From JBEDKD01 sp041172365 (GTDB lineage: Bacteria > Cyanobacteriota > Cyanobacteriia > Cyanobacteriales > Microcoleaceae), in the NCBI GenBank assembly GCA_041172365.1, contig JBEDKD010000126.1, positions 1 through 35,535 of the forward strand: a stretch of DNA of 35,535 nt. Reading direction: 5' to 3'. The notes under the pieces are model-generated. The model was not told where the DNA came from and ran no database searches. It saw nothing but the letters and a program-made list of their open reading frames with translations. Position numbers and translations under genes: made by a program. Shown piece by piece: positions 20,464-29,412 of the stretch; the first letter of the stretch is position 1, and each line of letters starts with the position of its first letter.

Positions 20464-22911
20464 ATGCGTATCTCTCTCAATTGGTTACGGGAATTAGTGG
20501 ACATTAATTTGTCCCCACAAGATTTGGCTCATACCTTGACGATGGCGGGTTTTGAGGTGGAAGACATCGAGGATCGTCACTCTTGGGCTGATGGTGTGGT
20601 TCTTGGTAAAATCATTAAGTGTGAACAACACCCTAATGCTGATAAACTCCGTGTCTGTCAGGTGGATATTGGCACTGGAGAAGAGCCTTTAAATATTGTT
20701 TGTGGGGCTCCTAACGCGAGGGCTGATATTTTTGTCGCGATCGCGGTGGTGGGGACTTTTCTACCCCATGTTAATTTAAAGATTAAACCGGCTAAGTTAC
20801 GCGGTGTTCCCTCTGAGGGCATGATTTGTTCTTTGGCGGAATTGGGCCTAATGAAAGAATCCGCGGGTATTCATATTTTTGATGGGGAACTTCCTTCTCT
20901 GGGAAGTGATGTGCGCCCGCTTTTAGGGTTGGATGATATTATTTTAGATTTAACCGCGACGGCTAACCGCGCTGATGCTTTAAGTATGGTGGGAGTTGCC
21001 CGTGAGGTGGCCGCGTTGACGGGCGCGACGTTGAAATTACCCCAGGTCCCCGATATTTCTCTTCCTGATACTGACGCGGGGTTGAGGGTTTCGATTTCAG
21101 CCTCCCAGGGTTGTCCTGTTTATATCGGTACCGCGATCGAGAATGTGAAAATCGCGCCTTCTCCTCAATGGTTACAACAACGCTTACAAGCGGGGGGGGT
21201 TCGTCCGATTAATAATGTTGTTGATGTGACGAATTATATTTTATTGGAATGGGGACAACCTCTTCATGCTTTCGATGCTGATCGTTTACATTCTTTGACG
21301 GGAAGTGATGACATTTCTCTGGGTGTCCGTTTTGCTACGGAGGGTGAAACCATTAAAACTTTAGATGGACAAACTCGTAATTTACAATCCCAAAATCTCT
21401 TGATTGTTGCTAATGATAAACCTGTCGCGATCGCGGGTGTCATGGGAGGTGAAGATACGGAAGTTCACGAGGGAACGACTAATTTAGTTTTAGAAGCGGC
21501 CATTTTTGATTCCCCTACGATTCGTCGCTCCGCGAGAGCTCAAGGGTTACGCTCGGAGTCTTCTATTCGTTATGAAAGAGGTGTCAATCAAGCCGCGTTA
21601 ACGACAGCTTGTAATCGTGCGATTCATCTATTAAGAGAAATTGCTGGGGGTACTCCTACGGTCCAAAAAATCGCGGGTGTGGTGGGTTCTTCTGAGTCTT
21701 TTACTCGTTCTGTGGAATTACGTTTAGAGCGCGTAAATCAGGTTTTAGGGACTCTCAAACGGGGGGATGAGGGCGGTGAACCTTATCTGCAATCGGAAGA
21801 AATTAAGGGCATTTTAAGTGCGTTAGGTTGTGAAATTAAAGCAACGGATAAACCGGGTATTTGGACAGTAATAGTACCGTCTTATCGTTATCGTGATTTG
21901 GAACGAGAAATTGATTTGATCGAAGAAATTGCCCGTTTACATGGTTATGATAATTTTGGCGAAACTTTACCGGGTAAAACTTCCGCGGGTTATTTACCTT
22001 TAGAAGAGCAAGCGTTGAGACAAATTAGATCCGCGTTTCGTGCATCGGGTTTAACGGAATTAATGCACTATTCTCTGGTAAAAACGGCAGGGGAGAATCA
22101 AGTGGTAATTGCCAATCCTCTTTTTGTGGAATATTCGGCTTTACGCACAGAGATGTTAACGGGTTTAATTGATGCGTTTCAGTATAATTTGGAACAAGGA
22201 AATCAACCTTTAAATGGTTTTGAGGTTGGTCGAATTTTCTGGAAGGAAGGGGACTCTCTTCGGGAAAAGGATATGCTCGCGGGCGTTATTGGTGGTGATC
22301 CGACTCAGGGGAAATGGCAACAGGGAGGACGCGATCGCGCTTTAACTTGGTTTGAAGCTAAGGGCATATTAGAAAGTGTCTTTCAACGGTTGGGTATTGG
22401 GGTTGAATATCAACGGGATAGTTCAAATTCTCATTTACATCCGGGGCGCACGGCTGGGTTATTCTTAAACGGAAAGCAATTAGGAATTTTTGGACAATTA
22501 CACCCCCAATTACAACAGGAAAAGGGTTTATCGGAGGCGGTTTATGTCTTCCAATTTGACTTAGGAATATTGGTGGAAACGTTAAACCAACCGGAGAATT
22601 TAGTTCATAAATTCAGTGTGTATTCTAGTTTCCCGGCTGCCGATCGCGATATTGCCTTTTTTGCTCCTGTAGATGTTGCGGTTATCGAACTTTCTGGTGT
22701 GATGAAAAAAGCCGCGGGGAATTTGTTAGAATCAGTGGAGTTATTTGACGAATATCGTGGTCAAAATGTACCCGAAGGGCAACGAAGTTTGGCTTTTCGT
22801 TTAGTTTATCGAGTGCGCGATCGGACTCTTTCTGATACTGATATTGATCCCGTACAGCAAAAAGTCCGCGATGCTTTAGTGAAACAGTTTAATGTCACTC
22901 TCAGAAGTTAA
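20464..22911 (+). CDS. pheT: Phenylalanine-tRNA ligase beta subunit
   Basis: PheT forms the alpha2-beta2 enzyme that charges tRNA-Phe and edits Tyr-tRNA-Phe. The 815-residue protein has, in order, MRISLNWLRELVDINLS, the tRNA-binding OB domain (about 40-150), B3/B4 editing domain with RPINNVVDVTNYILLEWGQP and LHAFDADRL (about 255-275), the B5 domain (about 410-485), the catalytic-like core (SAFRASGLTELMHYSL), and the C-terminal anticodon-binding FDX-ACB domain (about 722-815, FSVYSSFPAADRDIAFFAPV). It is full length. The pheS partner is not adjacent, as is usual in cyanobacteria. The gene is studded with HIP1 sites. The stop is immediately followed by a heptamer array. Confidence 0.97.
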   Translation: MRISLNWLRELVDINLSPQDLAHTLTMAGFEVEDIEDRHSWADGVVLGKIIKCEQHPNADKLRVCQVDIGTGEEPLNIVCGAPNARADIFVAIAVVGTFLPHVNLKIKPAKLRGVPSEGMICSLAELGLMKESAGIHIFDGELPSLGSDVRPLLGLDDIILDLTATANRADALSMVGVAREVAALTGATLKLPQVPDISLPDTDAGLRVSISASQGCPVYIGTAIENVKIAPSPQWLQQRLQAGGVRPINNVVDVTNYILLEWGQPLHAFDADRLHSLTGSDDISLGVRFATEGETIKTLDGQTRNLQSQNLLIVANDKPVAIAGVMGGEDTEVHEGTTNLVLEAAIFDSPTIRRSARAQGLRSESSIRYERGVNQAALTTACNRAIHLLREIAGGTPTVQKIAGVVGSSESFTRSVELRLERVNQVLGTLKRGDEGGEPYLQSEEIKGILSALGCEIKATDKPGIWTVIVPSYRYRDLEREIDLIEEIARLHGYDNFGETLPGKTSAGYLPLEEQALRQIRSAFRASGLTELMHYSLVKTAGENQVVIANPLFVEYSALRTEMLTGLIDAFQYNLEQGNQPLNGFEVGRIFWKEGDSLREKDMLAGVIGGDPTQGKWQQGGRDRALTWFEAKGILESVFQRLGIGVEYQRDSSNSHLHPGRTAGLFLNGKQLGIFGQLHPQLQQEKGLSEAVYVFQFDLGILVETLNQPENLVHKFSVYSSFPAADRDIAFFAPVDVAVIELSGVMKKAAGNLLESVELFDEYRGQNVPEGQRSLAFRLVYRVRDRTLSDTDIDPVQQKVRDALVKQFNVTLRS

Positions 22912-22955
22912 TGGGTAATGGGTAATGGGTAATTGGTAATGGGTAATTGGTAATT
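22910..22955. repeat. Heptamer tandem array (TAATGGG/TAATTGG)
   Basis: Six units of GGTAATG or GGTAATT-type heptamers begin at the pheT stop codon. They are of the same family as the arrays between ndhF1 and ndhD1. Confidence 0.85.
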
Positions 22956-23051
22956 GCCTAATTAATTATCCCTTGTATGTTGGGTTGAGGCGATAATTTT
23001 CTTGTGATCAGAGAATAGGTGAAAACTCAACCCAACCTACCAACCTACCAA

Positions 23052-23082
23052 CTTCGCCTATATCTGCGGTTACATAAATAGC
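23052..23082 (+). repeat. 31-bp exact direct repeat, copy 1
   Basis: CTTCGCCTATATCTGCGGTT and the following ACATAAATAGC recur exactly at 23221-23251. Around them lie several copies of the dispersed GTTGGGTTGA/TCAACCCAAC motif (22979-23150), also seen at 32671-32700. The rest of 22956-23642 holds no gene and must include the phaP promoter. Confidence 0.85.
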
Positions 23083-23220
23083 GTGTAGGTTGGGTTGACA
23101 CGAGCACTGAGTGATGAGCGCAGAATCGGTAAAAACTCAACCCAACCCCCCCAAATCCGAATGAAAAGCAGTAATCGTGCCAAAAAACATCTGTGTTTAT
23201 CTGCGTACCCTACGGGAAGG

Positions 23221-23251
23221 CTTCGCCTATATCTGCGGTTACATAAATAGC
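23221..23251 (+). repeat. 31-bp exact direct repeat, copy 2
   Basis: This is identical to 23052-23082 and follows a degenerate ACATCTGTGTTTATCTGCG segment typical of dispersed cyanobacterial repeats. Confidence 0.85.
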
Positions 23252-23642
23252 TCTCCCATCGGCAAAAAAAAACCCGATACCCAATTAGTATAACCCCATC
23301 AGAATCATTACGAAAATATTAAATTTTCCCCTATATATTGACAATATAAGAAATGTGTGATAAGATAAAATATTACTTTATTCGCCACTGCTAATGTAGC
23401 ACAATTATAACGACCCCCAGTGCCATCACCAAGTTAAAATTTCCCGATCGAGAAAAGATAAAATTTCCCAAATTTGATATGATAATGACAGTGGAAAAAA
23501 AAACAGTCAGAAAAATCTCATAGGTTTAGCTCAGTTTTCCTATCCACGACAAAAACCGAGACTTGAAACTAAGGAAGTGGTATAAACCGCCCTTCTTCCT
23601 CCTCGTTCAGTCAAAAATGGGGTATTTCGCGGTAGGATATTT

Positions 23643-23921
23643 ATGGATACAAAAATTTTTGAAGACTACCAAAAACAGTTTACCGAGTGGCAAAAGAAAT
23701 TTGTTGACACATGGCTCTCAACACTTCCCAGTGCTAATAGTTTTAAAGTGCCAGAAAACCTAGAGCACGGCGTAGAAGTACAACAACAATTAGTCACTCA
23801 GTACCTAGAAGCGCAGGAAACAGCCATTAAGCTTTCCTTGGAAACCCAAAAGAAATTTTGGGAAGGTTACTTTGAGCTCATGCGGAAAACATCCGAAGCG
23901 AAAGGTCCAGCCGTCAAGTAG
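23643..23921 (+). CDS. phaP: Phasin, polyhydroxybutyrate granule surface protein
   Basis: Phasins coat PHB granules and control their number and size. The 92-residue product is almost entirely amphipathic helix: IFEDYQKQFTEWQKKFVDTW near the N-terminus and a C-terminal helix with QYLEAQETAIKLSLETQKKF. The size and helical pattern match the small cyanobacterial phasin of Synechocystis. The start ATG at 23643 is preceded by TAGGAT. It faces the phaABEC operon tail-to-tail across a terminator and a tandem-repeat block, so it has its own promoter. Genome context (a complete PHB cluster next door) supports the assignment more strongly than sequence alone, which is short and low in unique motifs. 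Confidence 0.88.
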   Translation: MDTKIFEDYQKQFTEWQKKFVDTWLSTLPSANSFKVPENLEHGVEVQQQLVTQYLEAQETAIKLSLETQKKFWEGYFELMRKTSEAKGPAVK

Positions 23922-23971
23922 TATCAAAATGAAAGTTTTGATCAACTGCATTGAATTGTCAATGATAGAAT

Positions 23972-24001
23972 CCCTCAGAAATTATACTCCGAGGGTTTTT
24001 T
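23972..24001 (+). terminator. Terminator after phaP
   Basis: CCCTC (23972-23976) and GAGGG (23991-23995) flank an AT-rich loop and are followed by six T, 50 bp after the phaP stop. Confidence 0.7.
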
Positions 24002-24086
24002 GTTATCAAAGTAGTGCAGGCTTCCAGCCTGCTTTCAGGTGCATCCACAAAACTACCAATCCCATAGACATCTGCCCAAAATCCGA

Positions 24087-24336
24087 TCAAAGGCAGGATT
24101 AGCCTGCTCTACTCAAAGGCAGGTAGGATGCCTACCCTACTCAAAGGCAGGTAGGATGCCTACCCTACTCAAAGGCAGGTAGGATGCCTACCCTACTCAA
24201 AGGCAGGTAGGATGCCTACCCTACTCAAAGGCAGGCAGGATGCCTACCCTACTCAAAGGCAGGCAGGATGCCTACCCTACTCAAAGGCAGGCAGGATGCC
24301 TACCCTACTCAAAGGCAGGCAGGATGCCTACCCTAC
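24087..24336. repeat. Tandem array of a 28-bp unit, eight full copies plus a variant
   Basis: Units start at 24115, 24143, 24171, 24199, 24227, 24255, 24283 and 24311 with AAAGGCAGGYAGGATGCCTA then CCCTACTC; a diverged first unit begins at 24088. The inner part (GGTAGGATGCCTACC) is palindromic. The first four units have T at the variable position and the last four C, a pattern of block-wise expansion. There are no variable spacers, so it is not a CRISPR array. The array lies between convergent phaP and phaC. Confidence 0.93.
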
Positions 24337-24432
24337 AGTAGTTTTTGCAGATGTCTAATACTCAAGTTATTTAATTTCTATTCCTTAGAGCACTGTAGAT
24401 CAATTTCTGTCAATTATCCCCGATAAAACAGG

Positions 24433-24479
24433 GGGCGGGTTGATCAATCGCTTCGATTTTAATTAGAGTTAACCCGCCC
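24433..24479 (-). terminator. Hairpin downstream of phaC, probable terminator
   Basis: GGGCGGGTT (24433-24441) pairs with AACCCGCCC (24471-24479), with inner pairing of AATCG and CGATT. It is 39 bp past the phaC stop; read leftward it is followed by CCTGTTTTATC. Confidence 0.6.
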
Positions 24480-24517
24480 GGACAAATATAATGGTTAAGT
24501 AGCAACCATATCTAAAA

Positions 24518-25612
24518 TTATCCTCTTTGTTTCAACCAATTAACAATGGTAGGAGGAAGATCGCGTTGTACTTTTCCACTCACATACATCCCAATATGTC
24601 CCACAGGGAAACCCTGGGCAGTATAATCCTTCGAGGATATATATTTTTCCAGAGCTAGGGTAGAAACTGGAGGCACTAAATGATCCTTGTCAGCATAAAG
24701 GTTCAAAACTGGCATAGTGACATTTTTTAAATCAACCCGTTTATCCCCAATCATCACTTCTCCTTTGATCAGTTTATTATTCTGATAGAAGTCTTTCATA
24801 AACTGACGATAGGTTTCCCCGGCTTGATCTGGACTATCAAAAATCCACTTCTCCATTCGCATGAAACTGGTTAATTTATCTTCATTTTCCATAATATCGG
24901 GAAAATTAAGATACTTCTGATAACCTAACTGGTATGGTTTCAGCATCAAAAACTCTAAATTTAGGTACTCTCCGGGCACATTTCCTAAAGCTTTTACCAT
25001 CAAATCAACGTCTACCGCTTCAGATCCCAAAGAGCAACCCCCCCTCATATTCAAGAGGGTTTCTTTCTGATAAAAATCAAAGGGGGCAACCATCGCAATG
25101 AGGTTTTTGATTTTTTCGGGGTAAAGAGAGCTATAACAGGTGCTAAATGTTCCTCCTTGGCAGATACCCAAGATATTAATTTTGTCTAATTTATGTTGCT
25201 CACGAATGAAATCAACGCAATTATTGACATAACCATTGATGTAATCATCTAACGTCAACCAGCGATCGGCACGAGTGGGATAACCCCAATCAATTAAGTA
25301 GACATCTAATCCCAATTTCAGCAAATTGGCTACTAAAGATCGTCCTTCCTCCAAATCTACCATAAAGGGACGATTCACCAACGCGTAAACCATCAACAGA
25401 GGGATAGAAAAGGGCTTTTCGACTTGAGATTTAAACCGATAGAGGATAATTTTGTCTTCTCGATAGACGATTTCTTTGGGTGATACACCACTCTCGATAT
25501 CTTCTTCCCGTAGTCGACTTAAATTGTCTAGTCCCTTGAGAACTTTCTTGGTGACGTCCATATATTCATGGGCAGCATCTTCAAAGCGTAGTTGAGTTAA
25601 AAAAGGTAGCAT
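24518..25612 (-). CDS. phaC: Class III poly(3-hydroxyalkanoate) synthase subunit PhaC
   Basis: PhaC polymerises 3-hydroxybutyryl-CoA into PHB, releasing CoA, on the granule surface; in class III it needs PhaE. The 364-residue length is right for class III (class I enzymes are near 600). The alpha/beta-hydrolase core has the lipase-like box ILGICQGGTF with nucleophile Cys151, Asp310 in NLYADKDHLVPP and His339 in GFPVGHIGMYVSG. The start at 25612 (MLPFLTQLRFEDAAHEYMDV) matches the family. It is last in the phaABEC operon, 116 bp after phaE, with a hairpin in the gap. Confidence 0.96.
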   Translation of the reverse strand: MLPFLTQLRFEDAAHEYMDVTKKVLKGLDNLSRLREEDIESGVSPKEIVYREDKIILYRFKSQVEKPFSIPLLMVYALVNRPFMVDLEEGRSLVANLLKLGLDVYLIDWGYPTRADRWLTLDDYINGYVNNCVDFIREQHKLDKINILGICQGGTFSTCYSSLYPEKIKNLIAMVAPFDFYQKETLLNMRGGCSLGSEAVDVDLMVKALGNVPGEYLNLEFLMLKPYQLGYQKYLNFPDIMENEDKLTSFMRMEKWIFDSPDQAGETYRQFMKDFYQNNKLIKGEVMIGDKRVDLKNVTMPVLNLYADKDHLVPPVSTLALEKYISSKDYTAQGFPVGHIGMYVSGKVQRDLPPTIVNWLKQRG

Positions 25613-25659
25613 AATTTTGACATAACTCCCTAAATTTTTCGTGAGAATTTGTGGCTTTT

Positions 25660-25722
25660 GGTGATCATCATTCCGGCTTAACTGTGACGATCGCGCATGA
25701 GCCGAAACTGGGTATCATCACC
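25660..25722 (-). other. Hairpin between phaE and phaC
   Basis: GGTGAT (25660-25665) pairs with ATCACC (25717-25722), and further in CCGGCT with AGCCG, around a HIP1 core. Such a structure between co-transcribed genes may affect mRNA stability or the phaE:phaC ratio; this is inference. Confidence 0.4.
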
Positions 25723-25728
25723 GCTCAA

Positions 25729-26814
25729 TTAACTACTCGCGCCTCCCGTATTAGAGGGTTTACTACTGCCTTTGGAGGGTTTAGTCACCGTTAATGTTTC
25801 AGTTTCCACGACTAAGGGCGGTTGATTCTTTTCATATTTTTCTACGACTTTTTTGAGACGCTTAACTTCCTTGCGTAACTCATACATATTCTTATGAATT
25901 TCATCCACTTCGGTCCGCAGGGGTAAATTCATCATCTTCATAGAAATTTCCATTAACTCTTGTTGTTGAATGCGATAAGCATTCAAGGAGTTTAAGAAAT
26001 TACCCCGAATTTTGAGATTATTTTCATCAAAAAACGCCTTTTCAAAGACATCATCGGCGACTTCACTCCAGATTGTCTGAAACTCGCGCCAGTCTTTGAC
26101 AGTTTTACCTGCCTCGGTTAAGGAAACTAGCTTTTTCATCAAAGCTTCAAAGGATTTAACTTGAATATCTCCTAAAACCACCTGATAATCAATACTAGCT
26201 TTGTAGAGATTTCTCCAAGCTTCAAAACCTTGGAGAATTTTGCCGTTAAATTCTCTAGGTAGTCCCAATAAAGGGGTTTGCATCAAAGAGCCAAAACTTT
26301 CTTCGTAGAGCAGATTCCATGAAAGATGATTCAGTTCAATTAAAGCAGAAGGTTTGCCCGTTGCGGCCTGACTAAATGTTTGTGTAAATAACCCCAAGGG
26401 ATCTACCCAAAGCTGGTTAAATTTCTGCATTTGTTGGAGATAAATTTGCCATAATTCAGAAGTATCCTGACTGACTTTCATCGATCTTGTCGAGAAACTG
26501 CTGAATTGCTCGCGCATTTGTTCAATTGATTTAGTTAAGACTTTTTGCCAGTCATCTCCTGCTTCAATTTTGGGAAAAATATTTTTCCACGCGTCTACTG
26601 ATAGTTTGAGAAAACCTATGACTAATTCCCGATTATCTAAAAATCTTGTGGTGGCATCTGGCCATTCGGGAATGGCATTGCTACTGGTGGTAGCTGTGGG
26701 GACTGTCATTAAATCAAACCAGCTTTTCCACATTAATGTGCCGGTTTCTGTCCAGGTGTTGACAACATCTGTTGCCATATCAGTCCAATCTTTATTGACA
26801 TTAGAATTGGTCAT
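25729..26814 (-). CDS. phaE: Class III PHA synthase subunit PhaE
   Basis: PhaE is the non-catalytic partner that activates class III PhaC. The 361-residue protein is mostly helical and Trp-rich at the N-terminus (WTDMATDVVNTWTETGTLMW). It ends in a coiled coil (EVDEIHKNMYELRKEVKRLK) and a Ser/Thr/Pro-rich tail. The C-terminal LNAYRIQQQELMEI helix followed by PLRTEVDEI is the most conserved part of the family. I choose ATG at 26814, which has GGAGG seven bases upstream; an earlier in-frame ATG at 26850 would add 12 unconserved residues. It follows phaB by 123 bp. Confidence 0.92.
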   Translation of the reverse strand: MTNSNVNKDWTDMATDVVNTWTETGTLMWKSWFDLMTVPTATTSSNAIPEWPDATTRFLDNRELVIGFLKLSVDAWKNIFPKIEAGDDWQKVLTKSIEQMREQFSSFSTRSMKVSQDTSELWQIYLQQMQKFNQLWVDPLGLFTQTFSQAATGKPSALIELNHLSWNLLYEESFGSLMQTPLLGLPREFNGKILQGFEAWRNLYKASIDYQVVLGDIQVKSFEALMKKLVSLTEAGKTVKDWREFQTIWSEVADDVFEKAFFDENNLKIRGNFLNSLNAYRIQQQELMEISMKMMNLPLRTEVDEIHKNMYELRKEVKRLKKVVEKYEKNQPPLVVETETLTVTKPSKGSSKPSNTGGASS

Positions 26815-26937
26815 TTTTCCCTCCATTTTAGGGATTGTTCTGGGTTTCATTCATGGCTCATAATGGATGGGGAATTTCACCACCATATTTGAACCATGAA
26901 TTGTTTTTACGGAAATTTTTCTACCTTTTTTTTCCGA

Positions 26938-27660
26938 TTAGGTGTGGTGGGCTCCATTTACTCGGATAACTTCCCCGGAAACGTAATTGCTGGCGACGGG
27001 AGATAAGAGATAAGTGACTGCCCACGCGATATCTTCGGGTTCACCAAAACGACGGAAAGGTATTTCCTCGTAAATTTTTTCTTTGACTTTATCGGGGACG
27101 GCTTTTGTCATTTCTGTATTGATGAAACCGGGCGCGATCGCGTTGACTCGGACTTTTTTGCGAGCGGCTTCACGTGCTAAGGATTTTACGATGCCAATAA
27201 CTCCTGCTTTGGTAGCAGAATAGTTAGTTTGTCCGGCATTACCGCGATCGCCGGAAATGGAACTAATACAGACGATCGAGCCTTGCTCTTGATCGTACAT
27301 CCCCTGAATAAAGGGTTTAATTGTATTGACAACTCCTTTGAGGTTGACATTAATTACTGCATCCCAATCTTGGGGAGTAAGTTTAGTAAAGAAATTATCG
27401 CGGGTAATCCCAGCATTCGCGACTACTCCATAAACGGGACCGAGTTTTTCGACGATGATTTTCGCGGCTTCTTCCATCGACTCAAGACTGGTGACATCAG
27501 CTTTAATTCCTAGGCCTTTGGTGTTGCCTTCATCAATAACAACATCGGTATAAGCGACTTTTGCTCCTAAGTCGGTGAGTAAGGAGACAATAGATGAACC
27601 GATGCCACGATTTCCACCAGTCACAACGATGACTTTATCTTCTAATCCCAAGGATACCAT
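26938..27660 (-). CDS. phaB: Acetoacetyl-CoA reductase
   Basis: PhaB reduces acetoacetyl-CoA to (R)-3-hydroxybutyryl-CoA with NADPH. It is a 240-residue classical short-chain dehydrogenase: cofactor loop TGGNRGIG (14-21), NAG motif in VVANAGITRDNFF, and the catalytic Ser134, Tyr147 and Lys151 in the SSISG...NYSATKAG region. The FGEPEDIAWAVTYLLSP tail and VNGAHHT end are typical of SDR reductases. ITRD after NAG is characteristic of acetoacetyl-CoA and beta-ketoacyl-ACP reductases, so FabG is the sequence-based alternative; the operon with phaA settles it as PhaB. Start ATG at 27660 lies 80 bp after phaA. Confidence 0.93.
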   Translation of the reverse strand: MVSLGLEDKVIVVTGGNRGIGSSIVSLLTDLGAKVAYTDVVIDEGNTKGLGIKADVTSLESMEEAAKIIVEKLGPVYGVVANAGITRDNFFTKLTPQDWDAVINVNLKGVVNTIKPFIQGMYDQEQGSIVCISSISGDRGNAGQTNYSATKAGVIGIVKSLAREAARKKVRVNAIAPGFINTEMTKAVPDKVKEKIYEEIPFRRFGEPEDIAWAVTYLLSPVASNYVSGEVIRVNGAHHT

Positions 27661-27693
27661 AATTACTTCTCCATTTCTGTGTCAATGTTTGAA

Positions 27694-27729
27694 GAGTCAA
27701 TCAATTACTAGATAGAGGTAGATTGACTC
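27694..27729 (-). other. Hairpin between phaA and phaB
   Basis: Perfect 9-bp arms GAGTCAATC (27694-27702) and GATTGACTC (27721-27729) flank an 18-base loop in the 80-bp gap between phaA and phaB. No T tract follows, so it is more likely a processing or stability element than a terminator. Confidence 0.5.
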
Positions 27730-27740
27730 GGAATAGTTGG

Positions 27741-28931
27741 TTAAACTCGTTCGACAGCAAAGGCTGTTCCGCCACCAGTGCCGTGACAAATCGCGGCTAA
27801 ACCTCGTGTTTTATTCTCTACAGTTAAGGCATTGAGGAGGGTGACAACAACACGGGCGCCTGAGGCACCGATGGGATGTCCGATCGCGATCGCGCCGCCA
27901 TAGATATTTTGTTGATCATGGGCTACCTTTAAATCCCGTTCAAACAGGATATTATTGAGAGCGAAAGCTTCATTATTTTCAAACAGATCAAAATCAGATA
28001 TCTGCATTTTGTGGGTTTCGAGCAGTTTTTTGACCGCGTGTACGGGATATTCAGGGAAACGCCAGGTTTCTCCACCGGCCAAAGTGCCCCCGATTACCTT
28101 CGCAATCGGTGTTAGTCCATATTCTTTGATTGCCTTTTCGCTGGCTAAAATGAGCGCGGCGGCTCCGTCGGAAATTTGGCTACTGTTGCCCGCGGTGAGG
28201 GCACCCTCTGGGTTAAATGCTGGACGTAATTTTCCTAAACTCGCGGCGCTACTGTCGGGACGGATTCCCTCATCTGTGTCAATAATTTTCGTTTCTTTTT
28301 TGACTCTAATTTCGATGGGGGCAATCTCATTTTTGAAATAGCCTTTTTCTGTGGCAGTGGCGGCTCGGATATGGGATTCTGCCGCGACTGCATCTAATTC
28401 AGCCCGACTCACCCCGCGATCGACACAGAGGCGATCGACTTGTACCCCCATTCCTTCGGAGGCTGTAGCATCGGTAAGTCCATCATTAAGTAATAAATCA
28501 CTTAACTGCTCTGGGGCACCCAAGAGGAATTTATATCCCCAGCGAGCGCGATGGGAGAGATAAAATCCCGTTTGAGACATAGATTCCATGCCTCCGGCTA
28601 AGACGAGATCCGCATCACCAGCGCGAATAGTTCGGGCAGCATTAATCAAACTCATCATGCCCGAAGAACAAACCATATCAATACGATAACCATCAACACT
28701 CGCGGGAACCCCAGCTTTAAGAGCCGCTTGACGGGGGACTAATTGCCCATGTCCCGCGCCCAATACATTACCAAAAATATATAAATCAAGTGCTTCAGGG
28801 GGTACGTTGGACTTGGCTAAGGCAGCTTTGATCGCGTGTGCGCCGATATCTGCGGGGGACAATTCGGCTAAACCACCTCCGAAACGACCAATTGGGGTGC
28901 GTACTGCTGAAACAATATAGGCTTGCTGCAT
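27741..28931 (-). CDS. phaA: Acetyl-CoA acetyltransferase (beta-ketothiolase)
   Basis: PhaA condenses two acetyl-CoA to acetoacetyl-CoA, the entry to PHB synthesis. The 396-residue thiolase has the acylated Cys88 in DMVCSSGMMS, NEAFALN, His352 in AIGHPIGASGAR and the base Cys382 in ICHGTGGG, so all catalytic residues are present. Length and layout match biosynthetic thiolases. Start ATG at 28931 (MQQAYIVSAVRTPIGRFGGG). It is the first gene of the phaABEC operon, whose promoter should lie in 28932-29160. Confidence 0.95.
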   Translation of the reverse strand: MQQAYIVSAVRTPIGRFGGGLAELSPADIGAHAIKAALAKSNVPPEALDLYIFGNVLGAGHGQLVPRQAALKAGVPASVDGYRIDMVCSSGMMSLINAARTIRAGDADLVLAGGMESMSQTGFYLSHRARWGYKFLLGAPEQLSDLLLNDGLTDATASEGMGVQVDRLCVDRGVSRAELDAVAAESHIRAATATEKGYFKNEIAPIEIRVKKETKIIDTDEGIRPDSSAASLGKLRPAFNPEGALTAGNSSQISDGAAALILASEKAIKEYGLTPIAKVIGGTLAGGETWRFPEYPVHAVKKLLETHKMQISDFDLFENNEAFALNNILFERDLKVAHDQQNIYGGAIAIGHPIGASGARVVVTLLNALTVENKTRGLAAICHGTGGGTAFAVERV

Positions 28932-29412
28932 AGATACTCCACTTCGATGACCTTTTGATTCGGCTTAGGGATGAGCTACAACAACGATGATTCGTCTTAT
29001 TGGTTGTTACTCAGTTAATTGGCCAACCTCACCCCATAGGCTATCAAGACTTTTCGGGCATCTGGAAAAAGCTATTGTTTTATTTAAGGATTCTGCTCTG
29101 ATGCCTTCGCGGATATATCTTATCACCGGATTGATTGAGTATTTCGACTTAAGTAATAATTCTTAACTTACGGCTGGGGCCTTGAGCCCTTGATCGCATT
29201 TTGATGGCATTGTGCATCTGGCCACAGCCCGATCGCGCTGTGGTATCATACTTCGCGATCGCGCCGTAGGTCCCCAAACTACTTTACTCGCAATTTGATA
29301 AAAAATTTGCTTGGTGTTAAAATTGCCAAACATTCGGCGGATTACCCAAAAATAGAGGTAAAAACCTGATTTGTCACGCGAGTCTATGACTCTGCACCAC
29401 GCGATCGCTCTG
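28932..29412. other. Gene-free region between divergent phaA and res
   Basis: This stretch holds the probable phaABEC promoter and several HIP1 sites (for example near 29231, 29256 and 29402). Open frames on the minus strand here are short, HIP1-driven and lack recognisable motifs. It ends at the 9-bp target duplication of the adjacent MITE (29404-29412). Confidence 0.5.

Noticed and set aside
24087..24336. Regular repeats resembling a CRISPR array
   Set aside because: The 28-bp units are directly adjacent with no variable spacers, and no cas gene is nearby.
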